Shown here piece after piece: positions 1 to 9,492 of a stretch of DNA of 64,000 bases. The notes below the pieces were generated by a model. It had not been told where the DNA came from. It did not search any database and saw only the letters and a list, made by a program, of their open reading frames with translations. The position numbers were made by a program, and so were the translations under genes. Within the stretch, counting starts at the first letter, position 1. The number at the start of each line of letters is the position of its first letter. The stretch covers positions 62,001 to 126,000 of the forward strand of contig UPXS01000003.1 of NCBI GenBank assembly GCA_900538355.1, read 5' to 3'. This stretch comes from an uncultured Veillonella sp. GTDB lineage: Bacteria; Bacillota; Negativicutes; Veillonellales; Veillonellaceae.

Positions 1-420
1 TTAGGATATTCTAATCAAGAGATGGATAGTTTCATTTCAAAAGGATTTATGATTTCCTCTGATGTAGCACATGGTTTACATCCAAACTATCCTGAAAAAA
101 ATGATATCACTAATATTCCTACACTTAATAAAGGGGTGGCTCTTAAAATAGCATGTAGTCAATCCTATGCTGGCGATGCACGGGCCATTGCAATCGTTAA
201 AGGCTTGTGTGACGAATCTAAGGCGAATTACCAAATTTATGTAAATCGTTCTGATATACCTGGTGGATCTACAGTTGGGTCTATTTCATCTGCTATGTTA
301 CCGATGAGAACAATGGACGTGGGCTTACCATTATTAGCGATGCATTCTGCACGGGAATTAATGGGTGCCAATGATCAAGAACAACTCAATCGATTAATGA
401 ATCATTTCTTAGGTGATTAA
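1..420 (+). CDS. M18 family aminopeptidase, C-terminal part (runs in from the left edge)
   Basis: The reading frame is open from base 1 and ends at a TAA at 418-420, so only about the last 139 residues are present. They carry the C-terminal catalytic landmarks of M18 (aspartyl aminopeptidase-like) zinc peptidases: an SSDVAHGLHPNYP block, a GGSTVGSISS block and the terminal H-S-A-R-E metal/substrate region. M18 enzymes are cytosolic di-zinc aminopeptidases that remove N-terminal, often acidic, residues from peptides. A second, divergent M18 gene lies at 12611-14002. This copy looks closer to the ApeB/DNPEP branch, but with the N-terminus missing that is an inference. Confidence 0.85.
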   Translation, partial: LGYSNQEMDSFISKGFMISSDVAHGLHPNYPEKNDITNIPTLNKGVALKIACSQSYAGDARAIAIVKGLCDESKANYQIYVNRSDIPGGSTVGSISSAMLPMRTMDVGLPLLAMHSARELMGANDQEQLNRLMNHFLGD

Positions 421-442
421 TAACGTAGGATATAGAATTAGT

Positions 443-486
443 TCGATGTACATCGATAAAAGACATATGAGTTTTTGTCATGTACA
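443..486. promoter_or_regulatory. Perfect 14-bp palindrome plus second TGTACA site (possible operator)
   Basis: TCGATGTACATCGA at 443-456 is a perfect palindrome, and its core TGTACA recurs at 481-486, 33 bp away (about three helical turns). It lies between the aminopeptidase stop and pyc. A repressor site is inferred from symmetry and spacing only; no known regulator consensus is claimed. Confidence 0.25.
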
Positions 487-548
487 GCAAATAATGTATT
501 TTATGATTTCGTAATTAATATAATCCTTTAAATATGTGGAAAATATTG

Positions 549-601
549 TATAATAGTTATATATAATTATGAATATAATACTCATCATAAAAAATGATGA
601 G
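549..601 (+). promoter_or_regulatory. Possible pyc promoter -10 and leader hairpin
   Basis: TATAAT at 549-554 is a good -10, but no convincing -35 is seen 16-18 bp upstream. A hairpin with 8-bp arms (581-588 and 594-601, loop AAAAA) follows in the presumed pyc leader. It has no T-run after it, so it is not a terminator. Functions are inferred. Confidence 0.3.
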
Positions 602-705
602 CTATCCAAATATATTATTTTGACTATAAGTATAGGAAATATTCATATATTAATAAAATTGAAAGCTGATAGTTCACATTAGTGGAAGCTAGTAGGAGGC
701 AATAC

Positions 706-3700
706 ATGAGAAAAATTAAATCCGTATTGGTTGCCAACCGTGGTGAGATCGCAATCCGCGTGTTCCGTGCATGTAATGAAATGGGTATTAAAACTGTAGC
801 CATTTACTCCAAAGAGGATACATTATCCTTGCACCGTAACCAAGCTGACGAAGCCTATCTTGTAGGGGAAGGTAAAAAACCAGTTGAAGCATATCTTGAT
901 ATTGAAGATATTATCCGTATTGCAAAAGAACATGATATTGATGCTATCCATCCAGGTTATGGTTTCTTGTCTGAAAACGAAGAGTTCGCTCGTCGTTGTG
1001 GTGAAGAAGGTATCATCTTTATCGGACCTCATGTAGAACATTTAAATATGTTCGGCGATAAGGTTAATGCTCGTGCACAAGCTAAATTGGCAGATATCCC
1101 AATGATTCCAGGTTCTGATGGGGCATTGCGTGATTTTGAACAATTAGAAGAATTTGCAAATACTCATGGTTTCCCATTGATGATTAAAGCCGTAAATGGC
1201 GGCGGCGGCCGTGGTATGCGTGAGGTTCATCGTAAAGAAGAACTTCGTGATGCATATGATCGCGCTAAATCTGAAGCGAAAGCTGCCTTTGGCGATGATG
1301 ATGTATATGTAGAAAAACTTATTGTTGAACCTAAACATATTGAAGTACAAATCTTAGGTGATGAACATGGTAATGTAGTTCATTTACATGAACGTGATTG
1401 CTCTGTACAACGTCGTCACCAAAAGGTTGTTGAAATGGCTCCAGCTTTTGCATTGCCATTGGGAACTCGTAAAGCCGTATGTGATGCAGCCGTAAAAATT
1501 ATGAAAAATGTTGGCTACGTTAATGCTGGTACTGTAGAATTCTTGGTAACTGCTGATGGCTCCTTCTATTTCATCGAAGTTAACCCTCGTATCCAAGTAG
1601 AACATACTGTAACAGAAATGATTACAGATATTGATATCGTTCATTCTCAAATCCGTATTGCTGAAGGTTATGACTTACATAGCCCAGAAGTAGGCATTCC
1701 AGCACAAGATGAAGTTCCTTGTAAAGGTACTGCAATCCAATGTCGTATCACTACAGAAAATCCTAAAAATAACTTCATGCCTGATACAGGTAAAATCTTG
1801 GCATATCGTAGCTCCGGTGGCTTTGGTATCCGCTTAGACTCTGGTAATGCTTTCACAGGTGCCGTAGTAACACCTTACTATGATTCCTTGCTTGTAAAAG
1901 CGACTGCATTCGGTCCTAACAACGAAGAAACTATTCGTAAAATGCTTCGTTGTTTAAAAGAATTCCGTATTCGTGGCGTTAAAACTAATATTCACTTCTT
2001 GATTAATGTTCTTGAAAATCCTGAATTCCAAAGCGGTAACTACACTGTTAACTTCATTGAAGACCATCCAGAATTGTTTGAATTAAAACCAGACCGCGAT
2101 CGTGGTACTAAATTATTACGTTACATTGCTGACGTAACAATCAATGGCTACTCTGGTGCAGGTCCTCAAGTGGTACCTGATTTTGAACCAATTCAAATGC
2201 CATCTGATTTAGATGTATCTCCAGCAGCTGGTACAAAACAAAAATTTGATGAATTAGGACCAGAAGGCTTCAGTAAATGGTTATCTGATCAAAAACAAGT
2301 ATTCTTTACAGATACAACATGGCGTGATGCTCACCAATCCTTATTTGCTACACGTTTACGTACCATTGATATGGCACGCGTAGCTGGTCGTGCTGCAAAA
2401 GGTGTTCCTAACTTATTCTCCTTGGAATGTTGGGGCGGTGCTACATTCGATGTATCTTATCGTTTCTTACATGAAGATCCATGGGAACGCTTACGTATGT
2501 TCCGTCGCGAAGTGCCTAATACATTACTTCAAATGCTTATTCGTGGCGCTAATGCTGTAGGTTACACATCTTATCCAGATAATGTAGTTCGTCAATTTAT
2601 CCAACGTGCTGCTGCTAATGGTATTGATGTATTCCGTGTATTCGATAGCTTAAATAGCCTTGATAATATGCATGTAGCTATTGATGAAGTTCGTGCACAA
2701 AACAAAATTGCTGAAGTAGCATTGTGCTATACAGGGGATATTCTTGATAGCAACCGTCCTAAATACAATTTAGACTACTATGTAAATATGGCTAAAGAGC
2801 TTGAAAAAGCGGGTGCTAATATTATTGCTATCAAAGATATGGCTGGTTTATTGAAACCTCAAGCTGCTTATAATCTTGTATCTGCCTTAAAAGATGCTGT
2901 AACTGTACCGATTCATTTACATACACATGAAGGTTCTGGTAATGCTATCTATTCCTATGGTCGCGCTGTAGATGCTGGCGTAGACGTTATCGACTTAGCA
3001 TACTCTGCATTTGCTAATGGTACATCTCAACCTAGCATGAACTCCATGTACTATGCATTGAGTGGTCATGACCGTCAACCTGAAATGAACATTGATTACA
3101 TGGAAGAAATGTCTCATTACTTTGGCAGCATTCGTCCTTACTACAAAGGTGTAGATAAAGCAGAAGCATATCCTAACACTGAAGTATATCAACATGAAAT
3201 GCCAGGTGGTCAATATTCCAACTTGCAACAACAAGCTAAGATGGTAGGCCTTGGTGATCGTTGGGCTGATATTAAGAAAATGTACCACCAAGTAAATATG
3301 ATGTTTGGTGATATCATTAAAGTAACACCTTCCTCTAAAGTTGTAGGCGACATGACATTGTACATGGTACAAAACAACTTGACTGAAAAAGATATTTACG
3401 AAAAAGGTGATGTATTAGACTTCCCTCAATCCGTAGTTGAATTCTTTGAAGGTCGTCTTGGCACTCCATACCAAGGATTCCCTGAAGAGTTACAAAAAAT
3501 TATCTTGAAAGGTGCCAAACCAATCACAGTTCGTCCAGGTGCAGTATTGCCTCCAACAGACTTTGAACATGTTCGCAATGAATTGAGTGAAATGGGTGCT
3601 CAAACAACTGATGAAGATATCAGTGCATACTGCTTGTACCCTAAGGTTTACCAAGATTACAATAAATTTGTAAAAGACTTTGGTAATGTATCTGTACTTG

Positions 3701-4152
3701 ATACTCCAACATTCTTCTTCGGTATGAAACGGGGCGAAGAAATTCAAGTAACTATCGAAAAAGGTAAAACACTTATCATCAAAATGAACGGCTTATCTGA
3801 ACCAGATGAAGATGGTAATCGTATCGTATTGTTCGAGTTCAATGGTCAACCTCGTGGTATTAAAGTTCATGATAAACATGCTAAGACTACTGGCGTTGTT
3901 CGTCGTAAAGCGGATGAATCTAACCCTGGTGAAATTGGTGCTACATTGTCTGGTTCCGTTGTTAAGATTCTCGTTAAAAATGGTCAATCTGTAGTTAAAG
4001 GTGAGCCATTGATCGTTACAGAAGCGATGAAGATGGAAACTACAATTACTGCTCCTATCGATGGTATCGTAGAAGAAATCCTAGTTCGTGAAGGTAGCCG
4101 CATCGAATCTGGCGACTGCTTGCTTCGCGTTGAAGATGCTCCTAAACGATAG
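706..4152 (+). CDS. pyc: Pyruvate carboxylase
   Basis: Biotin enzyme that carboxylates pyruvate to oxaloacetate with ATP and bicarbonate in the cytosol, feeding the C4 branch of central metabolism. The 1148-residue single chain has the full family order: biotin carboxylase with ATP-grasp fold (about 1-450), carboxyltransferase starting near the DTTWRDAHQS motif at 536, and a C-terminal biotinyl domain with the EAMKMET motif whose biotinylated lysine is K1109. The start is ATG 706, because an AGGAGG ribosome site sits at 694-699; an in-frame GTG at 682 lies upstream of that site and is unlikely to be used. A strong terminator follows, so the gene is probably monocistronic. Confidence 0.98.
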   Translation: MRKIKSVLVANRGEIAIRVFRACNEMGIKTVAIYSKEDTLSLHRNQADEAYLVGEGKKPVEAYLDIEDIIRIAKEHDIDAIHPGYGFLSENEEFARRCGEEGIIFIGPHVEHLNMFGDKVNARAQAKLADIPMIPGSDGALRDFEQLEEFANTHGFPLMIKAVNGGGGRGMREVHRKEELRDAYDRAKSEAKAAFGDDDVYVEKLIVEPKHIEVQILGDEHGNVVHLHERDCSVQRRHQKVVEMAPAFALPLGTRKAVCDAAVKIMKNVGYVNAGTVEFLVTADGSFYFIEVNPRIQVEHTVTEMITDIDIVHSQIRIAEGYDLHSPEVGIPAQDEVPCKGTAIQCRITTENPKNNFMPDTGKILAYRSSGGFGIRLDSGNAFTGAVVTPYYDSLLVKATAFGPNNEETIRKMLRCLKEFRIRGVKTNIHFLINVLENPEFQSGNYTVNFIEDHPELFELKPDRDRGTKLLRYIADVTINGYSGAGPQVVPDFEPIQMPSDLDVSPAAGTKQKFDELGPEGFSKWLSDQKQVFFTDTTWRDAHQSLFATRLRTIDMARVAGRAAKGVPNLFSLECWGGATFDVSYRFLHEDPWERLRMFRREVPNTLLQMLIRGANAVGYTSYPDNVVRQFIQRAAANGIDVFRVFDSLNSLDNMHVAIDEVRAQNKIAEVALCYTGDILDSNRPKYNLDYYVNMAKELEKAGANIIAIKDMAGLLKPQAAYNLVSALKDAVTVPIHLHTHEGSGNAIYSYGRAVDAGVDVIDLAYSAFANGTSQPSMNSMYYALSGHDRQPEMNIDYMEEMSHYFGSIRPYYKGVDKAEAYPNTEVYQHEMPGGQYSNLQQQAKMVGLGDRWADIKKMYHQVNMMFGDIIKVTPSSKVVGDMTLYMVQNNLTEKDIYEKGDVLDFPQSVVEFFEGRLGTPYQGFPEELQKIILKGAKPITVRPGAVLPPTDFEHVRNELSEMGAQTTDEDISAYCLYPKVYQDYNKFVKDFGNVSVLDTPTFFFGMKRGEEIQVTIEKGKTLIIKMNGLSEPDEDGNRIVLFEFNGQPRGIKVHDKHAKTTGVVRRKADESNPGEIGATLSGSVVKILVKNGQSVVKGEPLIVTEAMKMETTITAPIDGIVEEILVREGSRIESGDCLLRVEDAPKR

Positions 4153-4224
4153 TTAGAATAGTAGATAAAATTAAAAATATTATTTCTAAAGTATTTCATA
4201 ACATAAAATGCTCTAGAATAATGG

Positions 4225-4262
4225 AAGAATCCCTAGGAAATCCTAGGGATTCTTTGTATTTT
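4225..4262 (+). terminator. Intrinsic terminator after pyc
   Basis: Arms 4226-4238 and 4241-4253 are perfectly complementary (13 bp, core CCCTAGGA) around an AA loop. A short T-rich tract follows. Confidence 0.8.
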
Positions 4263-4276
4263 AAAGGCTTTCATGG

Positions 4277-4325
4277 TACTATATATAGTAGAGAAAATGG
4301 GCGTATTATGCACTATTTTAGAGTG
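4277..4325 (+). promoter_or_regulatory. Two NrdR-box-like palindromes upstream of nrdR
   Basis: TACTATATATAGTA at 4277-4290 is a perfect 14-bp palindrome. CACTATTTTAGAGTG at 4311-4325 is an imperfect one, centred about 35 bp further on. Both resemble the known NrdR box core (CACTATATATAGTG-like), which usually occurs in pairs about three helical turns apart. The position just before nrdR suggests autoregulation, which is inferred. Confidence 0.5.
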
Positions 4326-4350
4326 ATTATTAAAAAAGGAGTAGTAACAG

Positions 4351-4827
4351 ATGAGATGTCCTTATTGCCAACACACAGACACGAAGGTAACAGACTCTAG
4401 AACGACTGATGAAGGTAATAGTATTCGCCGTCGCCGCGAATGTATCAATTGTGGCCGTCGCTTTACTACCTATGAAATTATAGAAGAAGTACCACTTATG
4501 GTATTAAAGAAAAACGGACGTCGTGAATTATTTGATCGCGGTAAATTATTAAATGGTCTATTGCGCTCTTGTGATAAACGTACCGTACCAATGTCTGTGA
4601 TGGAACAAGTAGTGAATGATGTAGAGCGCGATATTCGTAATGAAATCAACCAAGAGGTAACTACTGATCGTATAGGTGAACTTGTATTGCAACAATTAAA
4701 AGATATCGACCAAGTTGCATATGTTCGCTTTGCCAGCGTATATCGTAAGTTTGATAATATTGATAGCTTTATGGAAGAACTGAAAGCATTAAAAAAACTA
4801 GATGCTAAAAAACCAAAACGTAGTTAA
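4351..4827 (+). CDS. nrdR: Transcriptional repressor NrdR
   Basis: Nucleotide-sensing repressor of ribonucleotide reductase genes. The 158-residue protein has the family's N-terminal zinc ribbon (C3, C6, C31, C34), with an arginine-rich stretch before the second cysteine pair. An ATP-cone domain that binds ATP/dATP follows (about 49-139). Length and motif order are those of full-length NrdR. A GGAG ribosome site precedes the ATG. No ribonucleotide reductase gene is in the window, so its main targets lie elsewhere; two NrdR-box-like palindromes upstream suggest it controls itself. Confidence 0.97.
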   Translation: MRCPYCQHTDTKVTDSRTTDEGNSIRRRRECINCGRRFTTYEIIEEVPLMVLKKNGRRELFDRGKLLNGLLRSCDKRTVPMSVMEQVVNDVERDIRNEINQEVTTDRIGELVLQQLKDIDQVAYVRFASVYRKFDNIDSFMEELKALKKLDAKKPKRS

Positions 4828-4852
4828 TTACTAATAGTATATGTGAGGCTTT

Positions 4853-5779
4853 ATGATAGATTTACACTGCGATACGATTATGAAGTTTATAGATTATCCT
4901 AGTAATGGAGATTTGTATCGTAATACTTGGAAAATCGATATAGAAAAATTACAAAAGGCTCACAGCAAGGTGCAGGATTTTGCATTATTTATCAATCTTG
5001 GTGATACAAATGACCCTTATGGTCGTTATGAAGCGATGCGTAATTTATGTACATCACAAATTCATCACTATGGAGAGCACATTCAGCATGTGCTCTCTTA
5101 TCAAGATGTAGAGTCTGTATATGAGACTGGTAAGATTGGAGCTCTCATGTCTATTGAAGAGGGCGGCGTACTAGGTGGTGACTTAGATAAACTTAAACAA
5201 GCTTATCAAGATGGGGTTCGACTTATTACGCTTACCTGGAATTATCCAAATGGACTGGGTGAGCCACATTGTGGTGAGCAGCATAAAAAATTAACACCGA
5301 AAGGCGTTGAATTTGTAGAGGCTATGCAAGATTTAGGGATAATCGTCGATTGTTCTCATCTAAATGATGCTGGTACTGAGCAACTAGGAGATATTTTAGA
5401 TGTACCATTTGTAGCATCACACTCCAATGCACGTGAAGTTACAGCCCATACTAGAAATCTACCAGATAATTTGATTAAGCTTATTGCTAATAAGGGTGGT
5501 GTTATAGGCCTAAACTTTGCCCAATCTTTTTTAGGCACATCACCAATAAGTCGAATTGAAGATATCGTAAAGCACGGCTTATATCTCATCAATAAAGGCG
5601 GGGAGGATGTTGTGGCATTAGGAACCGACTTTGATGGTATTAAGCCGGATACAGAAATTAAAGACACTTCTGAAATGTATCGATTATACGATGCATTTAA
5701 AGAAGCTGGTTTATCTGTGGAACAATGTGAAAAATTATTCTGGAAAAATGCAGATAGACTGTTAAAGGAGATTTTATAA
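4853..5779 (+). CDS. Membrane dipeptidase family (M19) peptidase
   Basis: Zinc dipeptidase of the renal-dipeptidase family (308 aa), hydrolysing dipeptides, in some members including D-residue peptides. Metal and active-site landmarks are visible: LHCDT at 4-8 (H5, D7), the E102/E103 region, DCSHLN with H169, ASHSNARE with H190, and GTDFDG with D259/D261. No signal peptide is seen, so it is probably cytosolic. Its stop overlaps the gmhA start by one base (TAATG), so it is co-transcribed with the heptose genes, although the biochemical link is not obvious; peptide recycling during envelope turnover is one guess. Confidence 0.93.
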   Translation: MIDLHCDTIMKFIDYPSNGDLYRNTWKIDIEKLQKAHSKVQDFALFINLGDTNDPYGRYEAMRNLCTSQIHHYGEHIQHVLSYQDVESVYETGKIGALMSIEEGGVLGGDLDKLKQAYQDGVRLITLTWNYPNGLGEPHCGEQHKKLTPKGVEFVEAMQDLGIIVDCSHLNDAGTEQLGDILDVPFVASHSNAREVTAHTRNLPDNLIKLIANKGGVIGLNFAQSFLGTSPISRIEDIVKHGLYLINKGGEDVVALGTDFDGIKPDTEIKDTSEMYRLYDAFKEAGLSVEQCEKLFWKNADRLLKEIL

Positions 5780-6348
5780 TGACTGATTTAAATCCAATCA
5801 TTGCAGATCGTTTTACGGAGCATTTGGAAGTCTTTGGAAAGACAATGGAGCATATGAATACCATTCAAGAGATTGCATATCGCTGTAAGGCGGCTTTAGA
5901 GAATGGCAATAAAATTTTGTTCTGTGGTAATGGCGGTTCTGCTGCTGATTCTCAACATTTAGCAGCTGAATTGATTTGTCGCTTTAAAAAGGAACGACGC
6001 TCTCTTGCAGGTATTGCATTGACTACTGATACATCTGCATTAACAGCTATTGCAAATGACTATGATTTTGAATCTGTTTTTGCACGTCAAGTAGAGGGCT
6101 TAGGCCGTACAGGTGACGTTCTCATTGGGATTTCTACATCTGGGAACTCCAAGAACGTTGTAAAAGCTGTAGAAATGGCCCGTTCTATCGGCATGCACAC
6201 CATAGCTTTCACAGGTGAAGGCGGTGGAAAACTAGCTGAATTATGTGATATTACATTAGCTATTCCGAGCAATGTGACAGCTCGTATTCAAGAAATGCAC
6301 ATTCTGGCAGGTCATATAATGTGCGAAATCATTGAAGAAGATTATTAA
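5779..6348 (+). CDS. gmhA: Phosphoheptose (sedoheptulose-7-phosphate) isomerase
   Basis: First step of ADP-heptose synthesis: sedoheptulose 7-phosphate to D-glycero-D-manno-heptose 7-phosphate. The 189-aa SIS-fold protein shows the CGNGGSAADSQH loop (49-60, with H60 and E64 as likely zinc ligands), the STSGNS phosphate-binding loop (119-124) and the C-terminal EMHILAGH segment. It heads the heptose gene set and starts inside the stop codon of the dipeptidase gene. The product feeds HldE directly downstream, so the cell makes heptose-containing lipopolysaccharide, as expected for a diderm. Confidence 0.97.
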   Translation: MTDLNPIIADRFTEHLEVFGKTMEHMNTIQEIAYRCKAALENGNKILFCGNGGSAADSQHLAAELICRFKKERRSLAGIALTTDTSALTAIANDYDFESVFARQVEGLGRTGDVLIGISTSGNSKNVVKAVEMARSIGMHTIAFTGEGGGKLAELCDITLAIPSNVTARIQEMHILAGHIMCEIIEEDY

Positions 6349-6444
6349 CCGTTACGGTTATATTTATAAATAGATACATGTTTGAAACCCGGTTTTTTAG
6401 ATAACTCGTTATACATGTATATTGTGGTAAGGAATAGGTGGATT

Positions 6445-7923
6445 ATGATAAATGCTACCATTAATCAATTTTTGACAAAACAACTACCCAATCTAAAGAT
6501 TGCCGTTATAGGTGATGTGATGGTAGATCGTTATGTTTTTGGTGATGTAAGTCGTATTTCTCCGGAAGCACCGGTTCCTGTAAACCGCGTGGCAAAGATG
6601 AAAGAAGTGCTTGGCGGCGCTGGTAATGTTGCGTCAAACTTATCAAATTTAGATTGCACAGTATATCTTGGTGCTATTGCCGGTAATGATGACCATGGTC
6701 GTTTATTACAACAATTGCTAAAGGCTGATAAGATTGATACAACAGGTTTATTAACGAGTGATAATCGTTCTACCATTACTAAAATGCGTATCCTAGGCGA
6801 TCGCCAACAGATGATGCGCCTTGATTTTGAAACGATTACAGATTTAACAAGTGAGGAAGAGAAACGACTGTCTGCTTGGCTAGAAAATCTATGTAAGGCT
6901 GGTATCGATGGTATTGTTGTATCTGATTATGGCAAAGGCGTTTGTACACCAACATTGCTTAAAAAAATCTTTAGTCTAGCTAAGGAGTATGGTGTACAAA
7001 CCATTGTTGATCCTAAAGGTTCAGACTGGTCTAAATATAATGGTGCAACTTGCATTACACCGAATGTAAAAGAACTAGGTGAATGTGTAGGTCATAAGTT
7101 AGCTAACGATGATGCCACCATCGTAGAGGCAGCTAAGTCAGTACTGGCTAATGTTGATTTAGAATATATTGTAGCTACACGGTCAGCAAAAGGGATTACT
7201 GTAATTGCAAAGGATGGACGCACATGGCATAATCCGGCTACACAACAAGAGGTATTCGATGTAAGTGGTGCAGGCGATACGGTTGTATCTATGATGATGA
7301 CATGCCTTGCTAGCGGTCTATCTATGCGTTTGGCATTACATATCGCAAATGGTGCTGCTGGTATTGTCGTATCTAAGGTGGGCACATATCCAATCCACCG
7401 ATCTGAACTATTGGATTTATGGCATTCTTATAAGCATAGTGTTCAATCTAAACCTTTATACACAAAAGAAGAGATGAAGCAGCTTATTGCACAATGGCAA
7501 AACAAAGGTGAAACTGTTGTGTTTACTAATGGTTGTTTTGATATTCTTCATCGCGGACATATTACGTATTTACAAGAGGCGGCTCAGTTAGGCGACCATT
7601 TAATTATTGGATTAAATTCCGATGCTTCGGTTAGACGCCTAAAAGGGGAAACTCGTCCTATCGTTAGTGAAGAGGATCGAGCTGCTCTATTGAGTGCCTT
7701 GCAGTGTATCGATGGGGTTGTATTATTTGAAGAAGATACTCCAGCTGAGTTATTAGCGTACTTACGTCCTAATACGCTTGTTAAGGGCGGCGATTATAAG
7801 ATTGAAGATATTATCGGACGGGAGTCCGTTGACAATGTAGAGGTACTTTCATTTAAAGAAGGTTATTCTACATCTGATATTGTAGGGAAAATAGCCACTA
7901 TGGCTAAGGAGGGCAAATTATGA
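6445..7923 (+). CDS. hldE: Bifunctional heptose-7-phosphate kinase / heptose-1-phosphate adenylyltransferase
   Basis: Makes ADP-D-glycero-beta-D-manno-heptose in two reactions; the intermediate is dephosphorylated by GmhB. The N-terminal PfkB-type kinase (about 1-330) contains VSGAGDT near 273-279. The C-terminal nucleotidyltransferase begins at TNGCFDILHRGH (about 361-372), the HxGH active-site motif. ATG 6445 is chosen as start (493 aa) because a GGAATAGGTGG ribosome site lies just upstream; an in-frame ATG at 6382 would add 21 residues that do not look like the family N-terminus. The stop overlaps hldD by 4 bases (ATGA). Confidence 0.96.
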   Translation: MINATINQFLTKQLPNLKIAVIGDVMVDRYVFGDVSRISPEAPVPVNRVAKMKEVLGGAGNVASNLSNLDCTVYLGAIAGNDDHGRLLQQLLKADKIDTTGLLTSDNRSTITKMRILGDRQQMMRLDFETITDLTSEEEKRLSAWLENLCKAGIDGIVVSDYGKGVCTPTLLKKIFSLAKEYGVQTIVDPKGSDWSKYNGATCITPNVKELGECVGHKLANDDATIVEAAKSVLANVDLEYIVATRSAKGITVIAKDGRTWHNPATQQEVFDVSGAGDTVVSMMMTCLASGLSMRLALHIANGAAGIVVSKVGTYPIHRSELLDLWHSYKHSVQSKPLYTKEEMKQLIAQWQNKGETVVFTNGCFDILHRGHITYLQEAAQLGDHLIIGLNSDASVRRLKGETRPIVSEEDRAALLSALQCIDGVVLFEEDTPAELLAYLRPNTLVKGGDYKIEDIIGRESVDNVEVLSFKEGYSTSDIVGKIATMAKEGKL

Positions 7924-8885
7924 TTATCGTAACAGGTGGTGCTGGTTTTATCGGCAGTAATATTGTGAAAGCACTTAATGACCGCGGTCGTACAGATATT
8001 CTCATCGTTGATGATCTTACAGATGGTCGCAAAATTCGCAATATTCAAAATCTAGAGTTTTTAGATTACATCGATTGTGATGATTTTGATTGTGCTATCG
8101 CTGATGGTACATTCGACGTTGGCCCTATTGAAGTGGTATTCCACGAAGGTGCTTGTGCAGACACAATGGAATATAATGGCAAATACATGATGAAGAACAA
8201 CTATGAAGGTTCTAAAAATCTATTCCATTATTGCCAAGACCGTCGCATTCCATTTATCTATGCATCCTCTGCATCTACCTATGGTAATGGTACAAATGGT
8301 TTCGTAGAAAAACCAGAAGCTGAAGAAGCCCTCAATCCGTATGCGTATTCTAAATTGTTATTCGACCGTTATGTGCGTAAATATGAAGGTGAATATACAG
8401 CTCAAGTAGTAGGCTTACGCTACTTTAACGTATATGGTCCTAACGAAGCCCATAAAGATAAAATGGCATCTTTAGTTCGTCAAATGTTCTATAAAAATAA
8501 AGAAACTGGTGTTATTAACCTCTTTGAAGGTACAGATGGCTACGAAGATGGCGGTCAAACTCGTGACTTTATTTATGTAAAAGACGTAGTTAATGTAAAC
8601 TTCTACTTCTGGGAGCATCCAGAAATTTCTGGTACTTTTAACTGTGGTACAGGTAATGCTCATAGCTTTAATCAATTCATGCAAGCTGTTATCGACTATA
8701 ACGGCCACGGCAAAATTGAATACGTGCCATTCCCAGAGGTATTAAAAGGCAAATACCAAAGCTTTACAGAGGCTGATACTACTAAATTATTGGCTGCTGG
8801 CTATGATAAAGGATTCCACAAAATGGAAGACGCTGTTAAGGAATATTGTGAACTACTCGATAATAACGAAGGGTATTTACGTTAA
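7920..8885 (+). CDS. hldD: ADP-L-glycero-D-manno-heptose 6-epimerase
   Basis: Short-chain dehydrogenase-type epimerase that converts ADP-D-glycero- to ADP-L-glycero-D-manno-heptose, the sugar donor for the LPS inner core. The 321-aa protein has the Rossmann nucleotide site GGAGFIGSN (6-14), a serine-rich strand near 117-119 and the YxxxK catalytic pair (Y141, K145). It overlaps hldE by 4 bp and gmhB by 1 bp, indicating translational coupling inside the heptose operon. Confidence 0.97.
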   Translation: MIIVTGGAGFIGSNIVKALNDRGRTDILIVDDLTDGRKIRNIQNLEFLDYIDCDDFDCAIADGTFDVGPIEVVFHEGACADTMEYNGKYMMKNNYEGSKNLFHYCQDRRIPFIYASSASTYGNGTNGFVEKPEAEEALNPYAYSKLLFDRYVRKYEGEYTAQVVGLRYFNVYGPNEAHKDKMASLVRQMFYKNKETGVINLFEGTDGYEDGGQTRDFIYVKDVVNVNFYFWEHPEISGTFNCGTGNAHSFNQFMQAVIDYNGHGKIEYVPFPEVLKGKYQSFTEADTTKLLAAGYDKGFHKMEDAVKEYCELLDNNEGYLR

Positions 8886-9379
8886 TGCGCAAAGTATTAT
8901 TTTTAGATCGCGATGGTGTTATTAACAAAGATGTTAGCTATCTATATAAAATCAGTGATTTAGAGTGGGTAGACGGTGCAAAAGAGGCCTTAGCTTATGC
9001 TTATAGTAAAGGGTATGACCTCATTGTGGTGACTAACCAAAGCGGTGTAGCTCGTGGCTATTATAAAGAGTCTGATGTAAAGATTCTTCATGACCATATG
9101 GCTCATGAACTAGACCGCAGTGGGGCGCCAATTTTACACTTCTATTATTGCCCTCACCATAAAGAAGGCTCTGTACCTCTTTATGCTGTCGATTGTGAAT
9201 GTAGAAAACCTAAGCCTGGCATGATTAAGCAAGCTATTAAGGATTATGATGTAGATCCTAAATCTAGTTTTCTTATTGGCGATAGTCAGCGCGATGTTGA
9301 TGCAGCTGAGGCAGCAGGTGTAAAAGGTTATCTCTTTACAGGTACTAACCTATTAGATTTTATTAAAACTATCATTTAA
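8885..9379 (+). CDS. gmhB: D,D-heptose 1,7-bisphosphate phosphatase
   Basis: HAD-family phosphatase that removes the 7-phosphate from heptose 1,7-bisphosphate between the two HldE reactions. Motif I DRDG gives D8 and D10, T50-N51-Q52 forms motif II, and GDSQRD near D133 forms motif IV. A structural zinc site is suggested by C89, H91, C104 and C106, typical of GmhB. The protein is 164 aa, normal for the family. Its start overlaps the hldD stop by one base. A gap of about 110 bp follows before the heptosyltransferases. Confidence 0.95.
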   Translation: MRKVLFLDRDGVINKDVSYLYKISDLEWVDGAKEALAYAYSKGYDLIVVTNQSGVARGYYKESDVKILHDHMAHELDRSGAPILHFYYCPHHKEGSVPLYAVDCECRKPKPGMIKQAIKDYDVDPKSSFLIGDSQRDVDAAEAAGVKGYLFTGTNLLDFIKTII

Positions 9380-9492
9380 TCTAGTATTTAATATACTAAT
9401 CTACTATTTATATTGTTTTTGCTTAACATATAAGGCTTATTTAAAGAAAATATAAGGTTGCTTAAGTTGTTGTGTTGTATTTGGGAGGCTAT

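Noticed and set aside
6375..6421. Two ACATGT-centred sites (6375-6382 and 6412-6421) between gmhA and hldE
   Set aside because: Short palindromes of this kind are expected often in AT-rich DNA, and no promoter elements accompany them inside what looks like one operon.
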